Assembly: GCF_030150205.1 (NCBI RefSeq)
Contig: NZ_JASLGT010000017.1
Location: 280,050 to 344,049, forward strand
DNA from: Niabella sp.
Lineage (GTDB): Bacteria; Bacteroidota; Bacteroidia; Chitinophagales; Chitinophagaceae
Direction of reading: 5' to 3'
Length of the DNA stretch: 64,000 bases
Made by a program: the position numbers and the translations under genes. The stretch's first letter is position 1, and each line of letters starts with the position of its first letter. Below are positions 35,635-43,646 of the stretch, in pieces. The notes beneath the pieces are model-generated. The model did not search any database. It had not been told where the DNA came from and was given only the letters and a program-made list of their open reading frames with translations.

Positions 35635-36507
35635 TCAGACGATCACCTGTTGCTTTTTAAAATTGTTACGGAATTCGGCCGGCGTAACGCCTTTTGCTTT
35701 TTTAAATACGCGGTAGAAATAGGAGATGCTGTTAAAGCCGCACTGGTCGGCCACATCCTGGATGGAAACGGTGCCTTTAAGCTTTCGCATGGCCACATTG
35801 ATCCGGAAATCGAGTAAATAATCTGTAAAACTCATGCCGGTTTGGGTTTGCAAAAAACGGGAGAACGTGGAACGGCTCATATTGAGCAGGGCCGCAGCAT
35901 CGGAAAGGCGGATCATATCGGTGATGTGCTGGCTAACATAGTCCTGGAGCCGGTTGAAACGTTCGGCGCTCCGGGTGATCTCGGGCGGAGCCCCACTGGA
36001 AAGCTCGCGGCAATCCTCACTTTTCGATAACTCATGTAAAAGGATCAGCAGGCGCATCACCGAATAAAATCCGTCGTTTTCCATGGTAATGATATGCAGC
36101 AGGGGCTGGATCCTTTCGATGGTGGCAGCACCAAAATACAGGCCCTTGGCTGCCCGTTCAAAAAGACGCTGAATACTCCGGAACTGGTTTTTATTCAGAT
36201 ATTGTTCAATGAGTTGCGGATGAAATTGAATAGTGATCTCGTGAATATTGCTAAATGTGCAACCGCCATCCTTCCAGGCATGCTTTAACTCAGGATTGGC
36301 GATCAGTACCAGGTCCTTTGCACCGATACTTTCTACAGAATCGCCGATGATGCGCTGTGCACCCGCGGCGCCTTCTACAAAATTGAGCTCAAATTCGGGA
36401 TGTACATGAACCGGGAAGGTAAAACTGGACTTACGGCGATCAAATACAACAAAACAATCTTTTTCTGACAAGGGCGATTTTTCGCGATAAATCTCTGGTA
36501 CAACCAT
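35635..36507 (-). CDS. AraC-family transcriptional regulator
   Basis: The 290-residue protein has an N-terminal cupin-like sensing domain (FTFPVHVHPEFELNFVEG) and a C-terminal pair of helix-turn-helix motifs (LSDAAALLNMSRSTFSRFLQ and SIQDVADQCGFNSISYFYRV, then FKKAKGVTPAEFR). Regulators of this make-up respond to small sugars or related ligands. It lies upstream of SusC on the same strand, so it is the best candidate activator of the locus. A -7 element is present at 36539-36546. Confidence 0.93.
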   Translation of the reverse strand: MVVPEIYREKSPLSEKDCFVVFDRRKSSFTFPVHVHPEFELNFVEGAAGAQRIIGDSVESIGAKDLVLIANPELKHAWKDGGCTFSNIHEITIQFHPQLIEQYLNKNQFRSIQRLFERAAKGLYFGAATIERIQPLLHIITMENDGFYSVMRLLILLHELSKSEDCRELSSGAPPEITRSAERFNRLQDYVSQHITDMIRLSDAAALLNMSRSTFSRFLQTQTGMSFTDYLLDFRINVAMRKLKGTVSIQDVADQCGFNSISYFYRVFKKAKGVTPAEFRNNFKKQQVIV

Positions 36508-36538
36508 TTCAACATTTTTACATTCTGTTACCTATGCT

Positions 36539-36546
36539 CAAATGTA
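36539..36546 (-). promoter_or_regulatory. -7 element of the AraC gene
   Basis: On the minus strand TACATTTG matches TAnnTTTG, 31 bases before the ATG at 36507. The rest of the interval to 36865 has no gene; 36640-36700 is a run of CCACAT/TTTCCACA-type words. Confidence 0.6.
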
Positions 36547-36865
36547 ATGATTTTTAAGGGTGATGCTTTAGTTTTAGCGCTTTTGTTTGATACTCATTGA
36601 TTTAGCTGTTTTGTCTAAAGTTTAAAAGGGGCATTTCCACATCTTTACACTTCCATTTCCACATTCCCACATCTCCACATTTTCACATGCTTTGTGCGAC
36701 AGGAGGATCGATGGAACAGGGAGCGTTCCAAACCGCCGGTTCCTGTTTAACGTTGGCTTTTGTATAATGCACGGCGACCAACGCTGCTCAATAAAAACCT
36801 TTTACCAGACCTTATTTAAATGAACCATTGCCGGGCAGGCCGGCTTCATTTAAATGATTCGGTAC

Positions 36866-36873
36866 TATTTTCG
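36866..36873 (+). promoter_or_regulatory. -7-like element immediately before the DUF481-like gene
   Basis: TATTTTCG differs from TAnnTTTG at one base and ends five bases before the ATG at 36879, so the message would be nearly leaderless. Confidence 0.4.
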
Positions 36874-36878
36874 CAGGC

Positions 36879-37613
36879 ATGGGCAAACTTTGTGTAACAC
36901 TTTTGTTTGGGCTGATGGCGCAGGTAGCAGCGGCACAGTTTAATGACTCCGTACATCATTATCTCAATGCGGGTTTATCCGGTACCCTGAACCAGTCTTC
37001 GGGAAATAAGAATTATCTTCTGAACAATGCGCTGAAATACAGGTTTTATAAACAGAAGTCTGAGCTGAATGCCAACGCCGCCTGGATCTATGGACAGAAT
37101 AATGACGGCCTCACCAATAATGACCTTACCACGGCGCTCGATTTTAATATTTACCGCGATACGGCTTCCCGCCTGAATTACTGGGGACTTGCGGCATATA
37201 CCAGCAGTTATTCCTTACGGATCAACAGCCAGTTCCAGGCCGGGCTGGGAGGGGCGTATAAACTGGTGGATAATGGATTATGGTATTTGAGGATGAGTGA
37301 CGGTATTTTATTTGAACAAAGTAAGATCGCACCCACCGACAGCACACTGGAACGATATCACACCTTCCGGAATTCGCTGCGTTTGCAGTTACGCTGGTAT
37401 GCTTACCGGGCACTTTCTTTTGAAAGCACTTCGTTCTGGCAGCCATCGTTAAAAAACATCAATGATTATATCATTACCTGTCAGCTGGGCCTTAACCTTA
37501 AGCTGGTGAAATGGCTATCCTTATCAACCCGGCTGAACTATAACCGTATCAGCCGGACGCAGAAGGAGAACCTCCTGTTTACTTATGGAGTATTGTTTGA
37601 GCGTTATTTCTGA
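36879..37613 (+). CDS. Outer-membrane DUF481-like beta-barrel protein
   Basis: The 244-residue protein has a signal peptide (MGKLCVTLLFGLMAQVAAAQ) and then amphipathic strands with alternating aromatic residues, ending in Phe (LLFTYGVLFERYF), as in outer-membrane barrels. Segments such as GLSGTLNQSSGNKNYLLNNA and LNANAAWIYGQNNDGLTNND match the style of the DUF481 (YdiY) family. Role unknown; some relatives respond to salt or alkali. Confidence 0.72.
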   Translation: MGKLCVTLLFGLMAQVAAAQFNDSVHHYLNAGLSGTLNQSSGNKNYLLNNALKYRFYKQKSELNANAAWIYGQNNDGLTNNDLTTALDFNIYRDTASRLNYWGLAAYTSSYSLRINSQFQAGLGGAYKLVDNGLWYLRMSDGILFEQSKIAPTDSTLERYHTFRNSLRLQLRWYAYRALSFESTSFWQPSLKNINDYIITCQLGLNLKLVKWLSLSTRLNYNRISRTQKENLLFTYGVLFERYF

Positions 37614-37814
37614 GTGCGGCCACAGAAGCACTGAGCCACAGGATAGAATGTGTTATGTCATTTTTTCTTTGCGGTTCCTGGCGTCTCTTGTGGTTTTATA
37701 TTTAACCGCTATGTACGCAAGGCGTGCGCAGTGATCGCAACGGGATCCACTTGGATGTTTGATGCCTCTGCGGTAAAGCGCAATCGAAATACAGAAGGAA
37801 GTATTAACGTTGCA

Positions 37815-38675
37815 CTATTGATATTTGGGATTAAAGAACGAAGCCCCGGAGGCCCCATCTTTTGTAAGGTTGCTACCCGCGACCGGCTTTTGAAAATGAT
37901 AGTTTAAGGCACCGGTTGTACCGGCTGTAACGTCGATCGTTGTTCCGGTGATCCGGGCTGCCTTTCCGGAGCAAAGGAATACAGCGGTATCTGCGATATC
38001 TTGCATGAGCGGTAACTCCTTCAGCATGGTATCATTGCGCATATTGCCCAACACAGTATCTGATAAAGCTGGATACATGGCTGCAAAATCGCGGAATACT
38101 TTCGAGTCGGGGGAGCCAGCAGAGCGGATGTTGACCACCCGGACACCATAGGGGCCCAGCTCTGATGCCAGGTTCCTTGAAAAGCCCTCAATGGCACAAC
38201 AGGTGGGGCCAAACCCTCCGGTTAACGGGTATCCAATGCCTCCGGGTGTTGCCGTAAGGGAAAGAATGATGCCTGTACGTTGTTGTTGCATGATCCTTCC
38301 TGCAGCTGTTGCGGTGATGAAATGGGAGCGCATGGCCCGGCTAACCGGTTTTAGAAAATCCTCCAGGTTCATTTCGGTCAGCGGAATATCCTGGGTATCC
38401 TCAAGTCCGATCAGGTTCATGGAAATGTCCACGGTGCCGGCTGCTGCCACCCGGAGCAGGTGTTCGTTTACTACCGGTTGATCCAGCGCATCTACAACCG
38501 CCATGGTAGCCTTTCCTCCGGAATCGTTAATTGCGGCAGAAAGTTCCTGCAAGGGTTCCTTACGGTGACCGGTAACAAATACATGTGCCCCTTCTTTTGC
38601 AAGGGCGCGCGCAATGGTTGTGCCGAGCGAACCGCCGGCGCCGTAAATAACTGCATTTTTATTTTTTAATAACAT
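37815..38675 (-). CDS. SDR-fold protein with altered active site
   Basis: The start at 38675 (MLLKNKNAVIYGAGGSLG) follows a clear promoter; the frame runs 45 codons further upstream without sense. The fold is short-chain dehydrogenase: a Gly-rich NAD(P) loop at 12-18 and HVFVTGHRKE. However, the catalytic Y-x-x-x-K is replaced: the segment GFGPTCCAIEGFSRNLASEL places F155 and C159 at the Tyr and Lys positions. The rest of the helix (AIEGFSRNLA) aligns normally. It may bind a nucleotide or act by another route. A tail of about 25 residues follows the usual end. Confidence 0.88.
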   Translation of the reverse strand: MLLKNKNAVIYGAGGSLGTTIARALAKEGAHVFVTGHRKEPLQELSAAINDSGGKATMAVVDALDQPVVNEHLLRVAAAGTVDISMNLIGLEDTQDIPLTEMNLEDFLKPVSRAMRSHFITATAAGRIMQQQRTGIILSLTATPGGIGYPLTGGFGPTCCAIEGFSRNLASELGPYGVRVVNIRSAGSPDSKVFRDFAAMYPALSDTVLGNMRNDTMLKELPLMQDIADTAVFLCSGKAARITGTTIDVTAGTTGALNYHFQKPVAGSNLTKDGASGASFFNPKYQ

Positions 38676-38698
38676 CGGTTCTTTTTTTGATGAAAACA

Positions 38699-38706
38699 CA
38701 AAATTA
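38699..38706 (-). promoter_or_regulatory. -7 element of the SDR gene
   Basis: On the minus strand TAATTTTG matches TAnnTTTG, 23 bases before the ATG at 38675. It confirms the short start. The remaining interval to 38983 holds no gene. Confidence 0.6.
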
Positions 38707-38983
38707 AAATCGCCAGTTGTTTTGTATGATTGAGAGATCTGACAATATAAGGGGGCGTTTGCGACATGCGACGATTGAAGATGATATGATTTCCATTCGT
38801 GCAATGCCATCAGTGAAAAATGCCGCTTATCGCATCGCCTTTCGCCGACTGATTGGGGGCTGTTTTTGATGCGCTATAGAGAGGAAACCGTTTTACGATG
38901 CCAAATCTTTAGTATATTTAGGAATTGGATAACAAACGGAATGGAACCAATAATTATATCAAACAGATGAAAATACAGCCACA

Positions 38984-39334
38984 ATGTTTACAGCATTTTT
39001 AAATAAGGATAAATTTGAAGAGGAGCCTCAAACTTATTATTCCGGAGTTGCCGATGGTGCTCTGAAATCAATATTGACGAATAAAATAAACGAAGCCGCC
39101 ACGATTTTCGAGAAAATTTCAAGGGATGAAAATCCATCTGAAGACAAATATCAGGATGCGATCAAACAGGGGCTTGATCTATTCAGCGATATTTCTTTTG
39201 ATCTGGATACGGAAGAGCGGGAACGGATTTGTTGCTATTTTGAAGAGTTAATGGTTATAGCAGGAGTTGAAAGCTCCAATGGAAAGCTAAATATGTTTTT
39301 GTATGGTTTCGAACCAGGCAAACTCATCGGGTAA
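38984..39334 (+). CDS. DUF4844-like small protein
   Basis: The 116-residue protein is acidic and soluble. The sequence YYSGVADGALKSILTNKINE, the middle DLDTEERERICCYFEELM and the end LNMFLYGFEP look like the DUF4844 family found in Bacteroidota. There is no signal peptide. The family function is unknown; such genes are often alone or in toxin/immunity-like neighbourhoods, but no toxin is seen here. Confidence 0.65.
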   Translation: MFTAFLNKDKFEEEPQTYYSGVADGALKSILTNKINEAATIFEKISRDENPSEDKYQDAIKQGLDLFSDISFDLDTEERERICCYFEELMVIAGVESSNGKLNMFLYGFEPGKLIG

Positions 39335-39405
39335 AAATGATGGAGATTGCCGTATGAAACCAATATCTGCAACTACGGAATTATAATATGCGCAGTTGAT
39401 CAACA

Positions 39406-40131
39406 GTGGTGAAAAGTAAACCAGCTATATCTTTATTCGTATTGATGAGTATTGCATGCAATACCTTCAATGACAAAACTGTACCTGTTAGATCCGATAC
39501 CGTTTATCAGCAAACACGGGAAGAAAAGGATGCTCAGCTTCCGTATTATGATTCAATGATAATGAGCAAAGCAGGGAGCATTGGTTACCAGGATACATTC
39601 TCATTGGACCATACAACATTTAGAGTGTTGCACCATGATACCTTATATGACGGTATCGTTCAAAAACTGGATCGTAGTGGCTGGAAGGATATTTTAAGAT
39701 TTGAACAGCTGGGGAATCATAACAACTATTTTACGAATAAGGACTTAAACGCCGATGGCTTTAATGACCTTTGTCTGGAATGGAAATGGGATATGGATGT
39801 TTTCTTCTATGATCCTACACAAAGATCTTTTCGAAGTAAACCATTGCGCCTGTCTTACGACTGGCATTTACTGGATAAAGAAAAACGGCTTTATTGCAAT
39901 TACCAGCAAACAAAAACTGCATCGGCTGTGTCTGAATTTTATACCATTCAAAACTTTGATAAAACGGTGTTGGCCCATATCGAATTCCGGTCAATGGTAT
40001 CCGATGACCAGGTTTTAGATAAGGCTATCCTTTTCAGGGGCCAAACAATGATGGGGAAAATAGCAATGAATAAAGATGCGGAATTTGACTACGTAAAATG
40101 GTGGAGGGATCATTATAAAAAATTGCTTTAA
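39406..40131 (+). CDS. Lipoprotein with an EF-hand/FG-GAP-like calcium loop, function unknown
   Basis: The gene starts at GTG (GTG GTG AAA). A lipoprotein signal (ISLFVLMSIAC) leads to a 241-residue secreted protein. DLNADGFNDLCLEW at about residues 114-127 has the D-x-N-x-D-G pattern of FG-GAP/VCBS calcium-binding loops. No other domain is recognised. It lies 71 bases after the DUF4844-like gene on the same strand. Confidence 0.72.
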   Translation: MVKSKPAISLFVLMSIACNTFNDKTVPVRSDTVYQQTREEKDAQLPYYDSMIMSKAGSIGYQDTFSLDHTTFRVLHHDTLYDGIVQKLDRSGWKDILRFEQLGNHNNYFTNKDLNADGFNDLCLEWKWDMDVFFYDPTQRSFRSKPLRLSYDWHLLDKEKRLYCNYQQTKTASAVSEFYTIQNFDKTVLAHIEFRSMVSDDQVLDKAILFRGQTMMGKIAMNKDAEFDYVKWWRDHYKKLL

Positions 40132-40281
40132 AACATCCGTGTAATACCTTCCATTCCCGAAAGGGCTAAACGCTTTCTTCGCTTGTTTTTCAGTTGTAGT
40201 ATGCATACTGAACGGCTGGATCGGTACATTTGGAAGGAATGGCTTACTTTTAATGAACAAGTATGCATAAATAAAACGATT

Positions 40282-41136
40282 ATGGCCAGATCCCTTCTAC
40301 TGATCACTATGTGCATGTTATCCGCCGCCTTCGCTTTTGCTCAAAAGCCGCTGAAAGTAATGGTCATCTTTGCCCATCCGGATGAGGGAGAGATCTATAC
40401 CGGCGGTATTACTGCGCTGTATACAAAAATGGGGCACCAGGTGAAATTTATGTCTTTAACCAATGGGGATGCAGGACATTATTCGATGAAGCCTGCTGAT
40501 TTGGCTAAGATGCGCTACCAGGAAGCTATGGAAGCGAAACAAATTCTTTCCCTCGGAGACTATGAAGTACTCGATTATCACGATAAATATTTGAAGAATA
40601 CAAAAGAAGTACAGGATAAAGTGATCAAAAGCATCCAGGATTGGGATGCGGATGTCGTGTTTACGTATTACCCGGCAGAGGGCGGTCACACTGATAATAT
40701 GACGGCCGGATATATCGTCCGGGATGCCGCACCCCGTTTGCAAATGAAAAAGAAGCCCGTCTTTGTATATATCCGCGATTTTCACACCATCCGGTTCTCA
40801 TATATTCCCGATTTTGCTGTAGCTATAGATGCCGTATGGCCCACCAAGCTGGCCGCATGCGCCGTTCAGCGCTCGCAGGTAAATGATGCCATCCCCTATA
40901 AAATGGGTATACTGGACGAAGTAAGGGCAAACCCCGAAAAGCAGAAGAAGCTGGTATATGAAAATACCTATCCCTACAGCAGCATTACCCCGGTGAACCT
41001 GCCGGCATTGACAAAATGGTACGGTGCTGCTGCTTCCAACATTCAATATATTGAATCGTTTGAAATAGCGGAATTTGGCCGCCAGCTTAATGAAGACGAA
41101 ATGCGCGAGCTATTCCCGATGCTTCCCCGGAAATGA
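40282..41136 (+). CDS. Exported PIG-L (LmbE) family deacetylase with unusual metal ligands
   Basis: The start at 40282 gives a signal peptide (MARSLLLITMCMLSAAFAFA). The PIG-L motif is AHPDEGE at residues 31-37, with E35 in the place of the usual second Asp (AHPDDE), and the late zinc His motif reads GGHTDNMTAG with Asn where HxDH has His. The family removes acetyl groups from N-acetylglucosaminyl compounds. With two changed ligands the activity is uncertain. It appears to be a single gene. Confidence 0.87.
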   Translation: MARSLLLITMCMLSAAFAFAQKPLKVMVIFAHPDEGEIYTGGITALYTKMGHQVKFMSLTNGDAGHYSMKPADLAKMRYQEAMEAKQILSLGDYEVLDYHDKYLKNTKEVQDKVIKSIQDWDADVVFTYYPAEGGHTDNMTAGYIVRDAAPRLQMKKKPVFVYIRDFHTIRFSYIPDFAVAIDAVWPTKLAACAVQRSQVNDAIPYKMGILDEVRANPEKQKKLVYENTYPYSSITPVNLPALTKWYGAAASNIQYIESFEIAEFGRQLNEDEMRELFPMLPRK

Positions 41137-41230
41137 TCGTGAAAAAGTTTTTCTGCAGATAAGGTAAACCTCGCTGATTGCTTTGCCGATCGCCTGCGGG
41201 TTTTAATATTCCCGGAGCGGACGCCGATAG

Positions 41231-42436
41231 CTAATGTGCGTGCCCTTCTGTATTGGTCATTTTCGCCAGTAAGAAGAAGGCGCCTTTTACCGCTACTTTT
41301 GCATCCGGGGGTATGGTGGCCAATGGGGTGATTTGCGTATAGCCTACATCCGATACGCCGCGTGCCACCGGGATCATGGTGAAATGCGTTTCCTCCGCAT
41401 GTCCTTTTTCGTGCTGTGCATGTTCGTCGGCCCCGTGCGAGGGTTTATCAGTGGCTACGATAAAAATATAATCCTTTCCCTGGAAATTGACCAATGATGC
41501 ATCCGGAACAGCGGGGGCCGTTCGGGTATTTAAACTGATATTGGCCGTTACACCCATGCCATCGATCAGACCGGTTTTTTCGCCGGTAACCGACGCATGT
41601 ACCGGCACGGATTTGGTATCTCCTTCAAAAGCCGTTCCGATCGAAAATACTTTTGCATCATACTCTTTGCCGGGGTTGTTGGTCAGTGTAAAATGAATCA
41701 CCTGGCCCATGCTGATCAGCGGCAGGTCTTTTTCATACACATTCAGATCCAGGTGGATCAGGGAATTGTTCACTACTTCGGCAATAGGTGCACTGATGGT
41801 TACGTTGCTGCCGATCTGGGCCATTACCTTGCTTACGGTACCACTAATAGGTGAACGTACCGGCAATGTGGCTGAAAAGGAATGGCCGGCCCCCATGGCA
41901 TTCAGCTGTTGCTCAATACCCGCCCGCTGACTGCGGAGGGTTTTTAATTCCGTTTGGGCGCGCTGATAGTTTTTCAGCGGAGCTGCATTGCCTTTGTACA
42001 GGTCCTGCTGACGCGTTACTTCCAGCTCGGCCAGCTGGATCTGGGCATTGAGCTGCTGCAATTGTTGCTGCAGGGGAATCAGGTCGGGATTCACAATGAC
42101 GGCCAGTACCTGCCCCTTGTTTACAAATTCGCCGGGCCGTACATTGAGGGTACGCACCACACCCCCGGATAAGGGGGTTACAAAGGCTTTGTTTTCATTT
42201 GGCACGGTCAACATGCCCATGGCCTTTACGGTATTGGAAAGCTCTTTGTTTTCGATAGGGCCCAGCTGTAGGCCGATGGATTGTATCTGGTCGGCCGTCA
42301 TGGATACGCCATCTTCTGCGTGCGCTTCCGTTTCGGTGGCTTCTTTTTCTTCAGCGGCCGGCCCTGGTTTGCTGTTACAGGAGAAAAAGATGCAGGTAGC
42401 AAATAATAAGGGGAATATATGAATTGGTTTCAACAT
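41231..42436 (-). CDS. RND efflux periplasmic adaptor lipoprotein (CzcB type)
   Basis: The 401-residue protein has a lipoprotein signal (FPLLFATCIFFSC). It has the adaptor order: beta barrel (GVVRTLNVRPGEFVNKGQVL lipoyl part), helical hairpin (LQQQLQQLNAQIQLAELEVT to LRSQRAGIEQQLNAM), lipoyl second half (VRSPISGTVSKVMAQIGSNV) and membrane-proximal domain. The His-rich stretch THFTM/SHGADEHAQHEKGH near residue 340 and the terminal HAH could bind metal. It is the last gene of the metal-efflux operon, 9 bases after the TolC-type gene. Confidence 0.93.
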   Translation of the reverse strand: MLKPIHIFPLLFATCIFFSCNSKPGPAAEEKEATETEAHAEDGVSMTADQIQSIGLQLGPIENKELSNTVKAMGMLTVPNENKAFVTPLSGGVVRTLNVRPGEFVNKGQVLAVIVNPDLIPLQQQLQQLNAQIQLAELEVTRQQDLYKGNAAPLKNYQRAQTELKTLRSQRAGIEQQLNAMGAGHSFSATLPVRSPISGTVSKVMAQIGSNVTISAPIAEVVNNSLIHLDLNVYEKDLPLISMGQVIHFTLTNNPGKEYDAKVFSIGTAFEGDTKSVPVHASVTGEKTGLIDGMGVTANISLNTRTAPAVPDASLVNFQGKDYIFIVATDKPSHGADEHAQHEKGHAEETHFTMIPVARGVSDVGYTQITPLATIPPDAKVAVKGAFFLLAKMTNTEGHAH

Positions 42437-42445
42437 GTGCTTGAA

Positions 42446-43642
42446 TTATTGATGAATAAAATATAAATACTGAATTATGGCCTGGTTGTACCGGTTCAAT
42501 GCATCGAGGTGATTTTTTTGGATATCGGTTGCCTGGTTCAGGTATTGCGTTAGTTCCATAAAGGTGATCTCGCCGCCTTTATAGCCAATGGTAGCGGCTT
42601 TGATGATTTCATCGGAACGGTTCAGACCACTGTCTTCATAATATTGCAACAAGGCATCAGCCTGTGCCGTTTCGGTAAGGGCCTGCTGTTTTTGATGTTC
42701 CATTTTTTGCGTCTGCCATTCCAGGCTTTTTTGCTGCGCTTCCATTTCTGCCTCCGCAGCCAGGATCTTTTGCTTATTGGCACCTGCGCTAAAGAGTGGG
42801 ATACCTACTGAAACGGAAAATCCTGAATAGGGATTTTTCATCCCATACAGGGCCTGGGAAAAAAAGCGCCCGGAAAATTCAGGTTTTACGGCATTCTTTT
42901 GTACGCGGATATTTGAGGAAGCGATGGCCACATTTTGCTGCTGAAGCGTGAGCAATGGATGGGGCTGGCCGCTTTCCCCACCTGGAAGTAATAACTTTCG
43001 CAATGGGGCATCCAGGGGCAACAGGGACTGTTCGGTATTTAACAGCAGCATCAGTTGTTGTTGCTGTACGCCCATTTCGTTTTGCACCTCCTTTGCCTGT
43101 GCCTGTAATTCTTTAAGCCGCATTTCTGCCGCGATTTTTTCAATACCCGCGGCTTCTCCTTTTTGATACCGCAGCGTGGCGGCTTGTAGCAACGCCCGGT
43201 AGGTACTATCCAGCTGGCTGTATAAACGGTAGCGATCCTGCAGGTACCAAAGCTGATAATATGCTTTCCGTATATCTTTTTTTAGCTGTACTTCTATTGC
43301 GGAAGTATTCATTTCGTAATACCGGGCCTGTTCTTTAAAATACTGTTGCCGGGCTTTATAAACGCCGGGCCATTCGATGCTCTGGCTTACGCCGATTTTT
43401 AAAACGCCCTTTGCATTGCCGGGTTGCAGGTCTTCATTCTCTGCAAAGATGCCGGTATTGGCCAGGCCCTTTGCTGTTTTTGTAAGCGCATCCGCTTTTT
43501 TTAGTTCCGCCTTATTTATCGAGTATTCAAGGTTGGCACCCGCAGTGCTCAGGGCTTCGACGATGCTGATGCGCTGTGCGGCAACGGTACCGGCGCAAAG
43601 CAGACTGAAACAAAGAAAATTGAGATATAGAATCCGGTTCAT
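42446..43642 (-). CDS. TolC-family outer-membrane factor (CzcC type)
   Basis: The 398-residue protein has a signal peptide (ILYLNFLCFSLLCAGTVAAQ) and long heptad-rich helices (KAELKKADALTKTAKGLANT; EKIAAEMRLKELQAQAKEVQ) with an internal duplication usual for the TolC/OEP family. The strand motif GVYKARQQYFKEQARYYEMN also fits. It forms the outer-membrane exit duct for the RND pump. It lies between the CzcA and CzcB genes, with 3 bases to CzcA. Confidence 0.92.
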   Translation of the reverse strand: MNRILYLNFLCFSLLCAGTVAAQRISIVEALSTAGANLEYSINKAELKKADALTKTAKGLANTGIFAENEDLQPGNAKGVLKIGVSQSIEWPGVYKARQQYFKEQARYYEMNTSAIEVQLKKDIRKAYYQLWYLQDRYRLYSQLDSTYRALLQAATLRYQKGEAAGIEKIAAEMRLKELQAQAKEVQNEMGVQQQQLMLLLNTEQSLLPLDAPLRKLLLPGGESGQPHPLLTLQQQNVAIASSNIRVQKNAVKPEFSGRFFSQALYGMKNPYSGFSVSVGIPLFSAGANKQKILAAEAEMEAQQKSLEWQTQKMEHQKQQALTETAQADALLQYYEDSGLNRSDEIIKAATIGYKGGEITFMELTQYLNQATDIQKNHLDALNRYNQAIIQYLYFIHQ

Positions 43643-43646
43643 TGTG

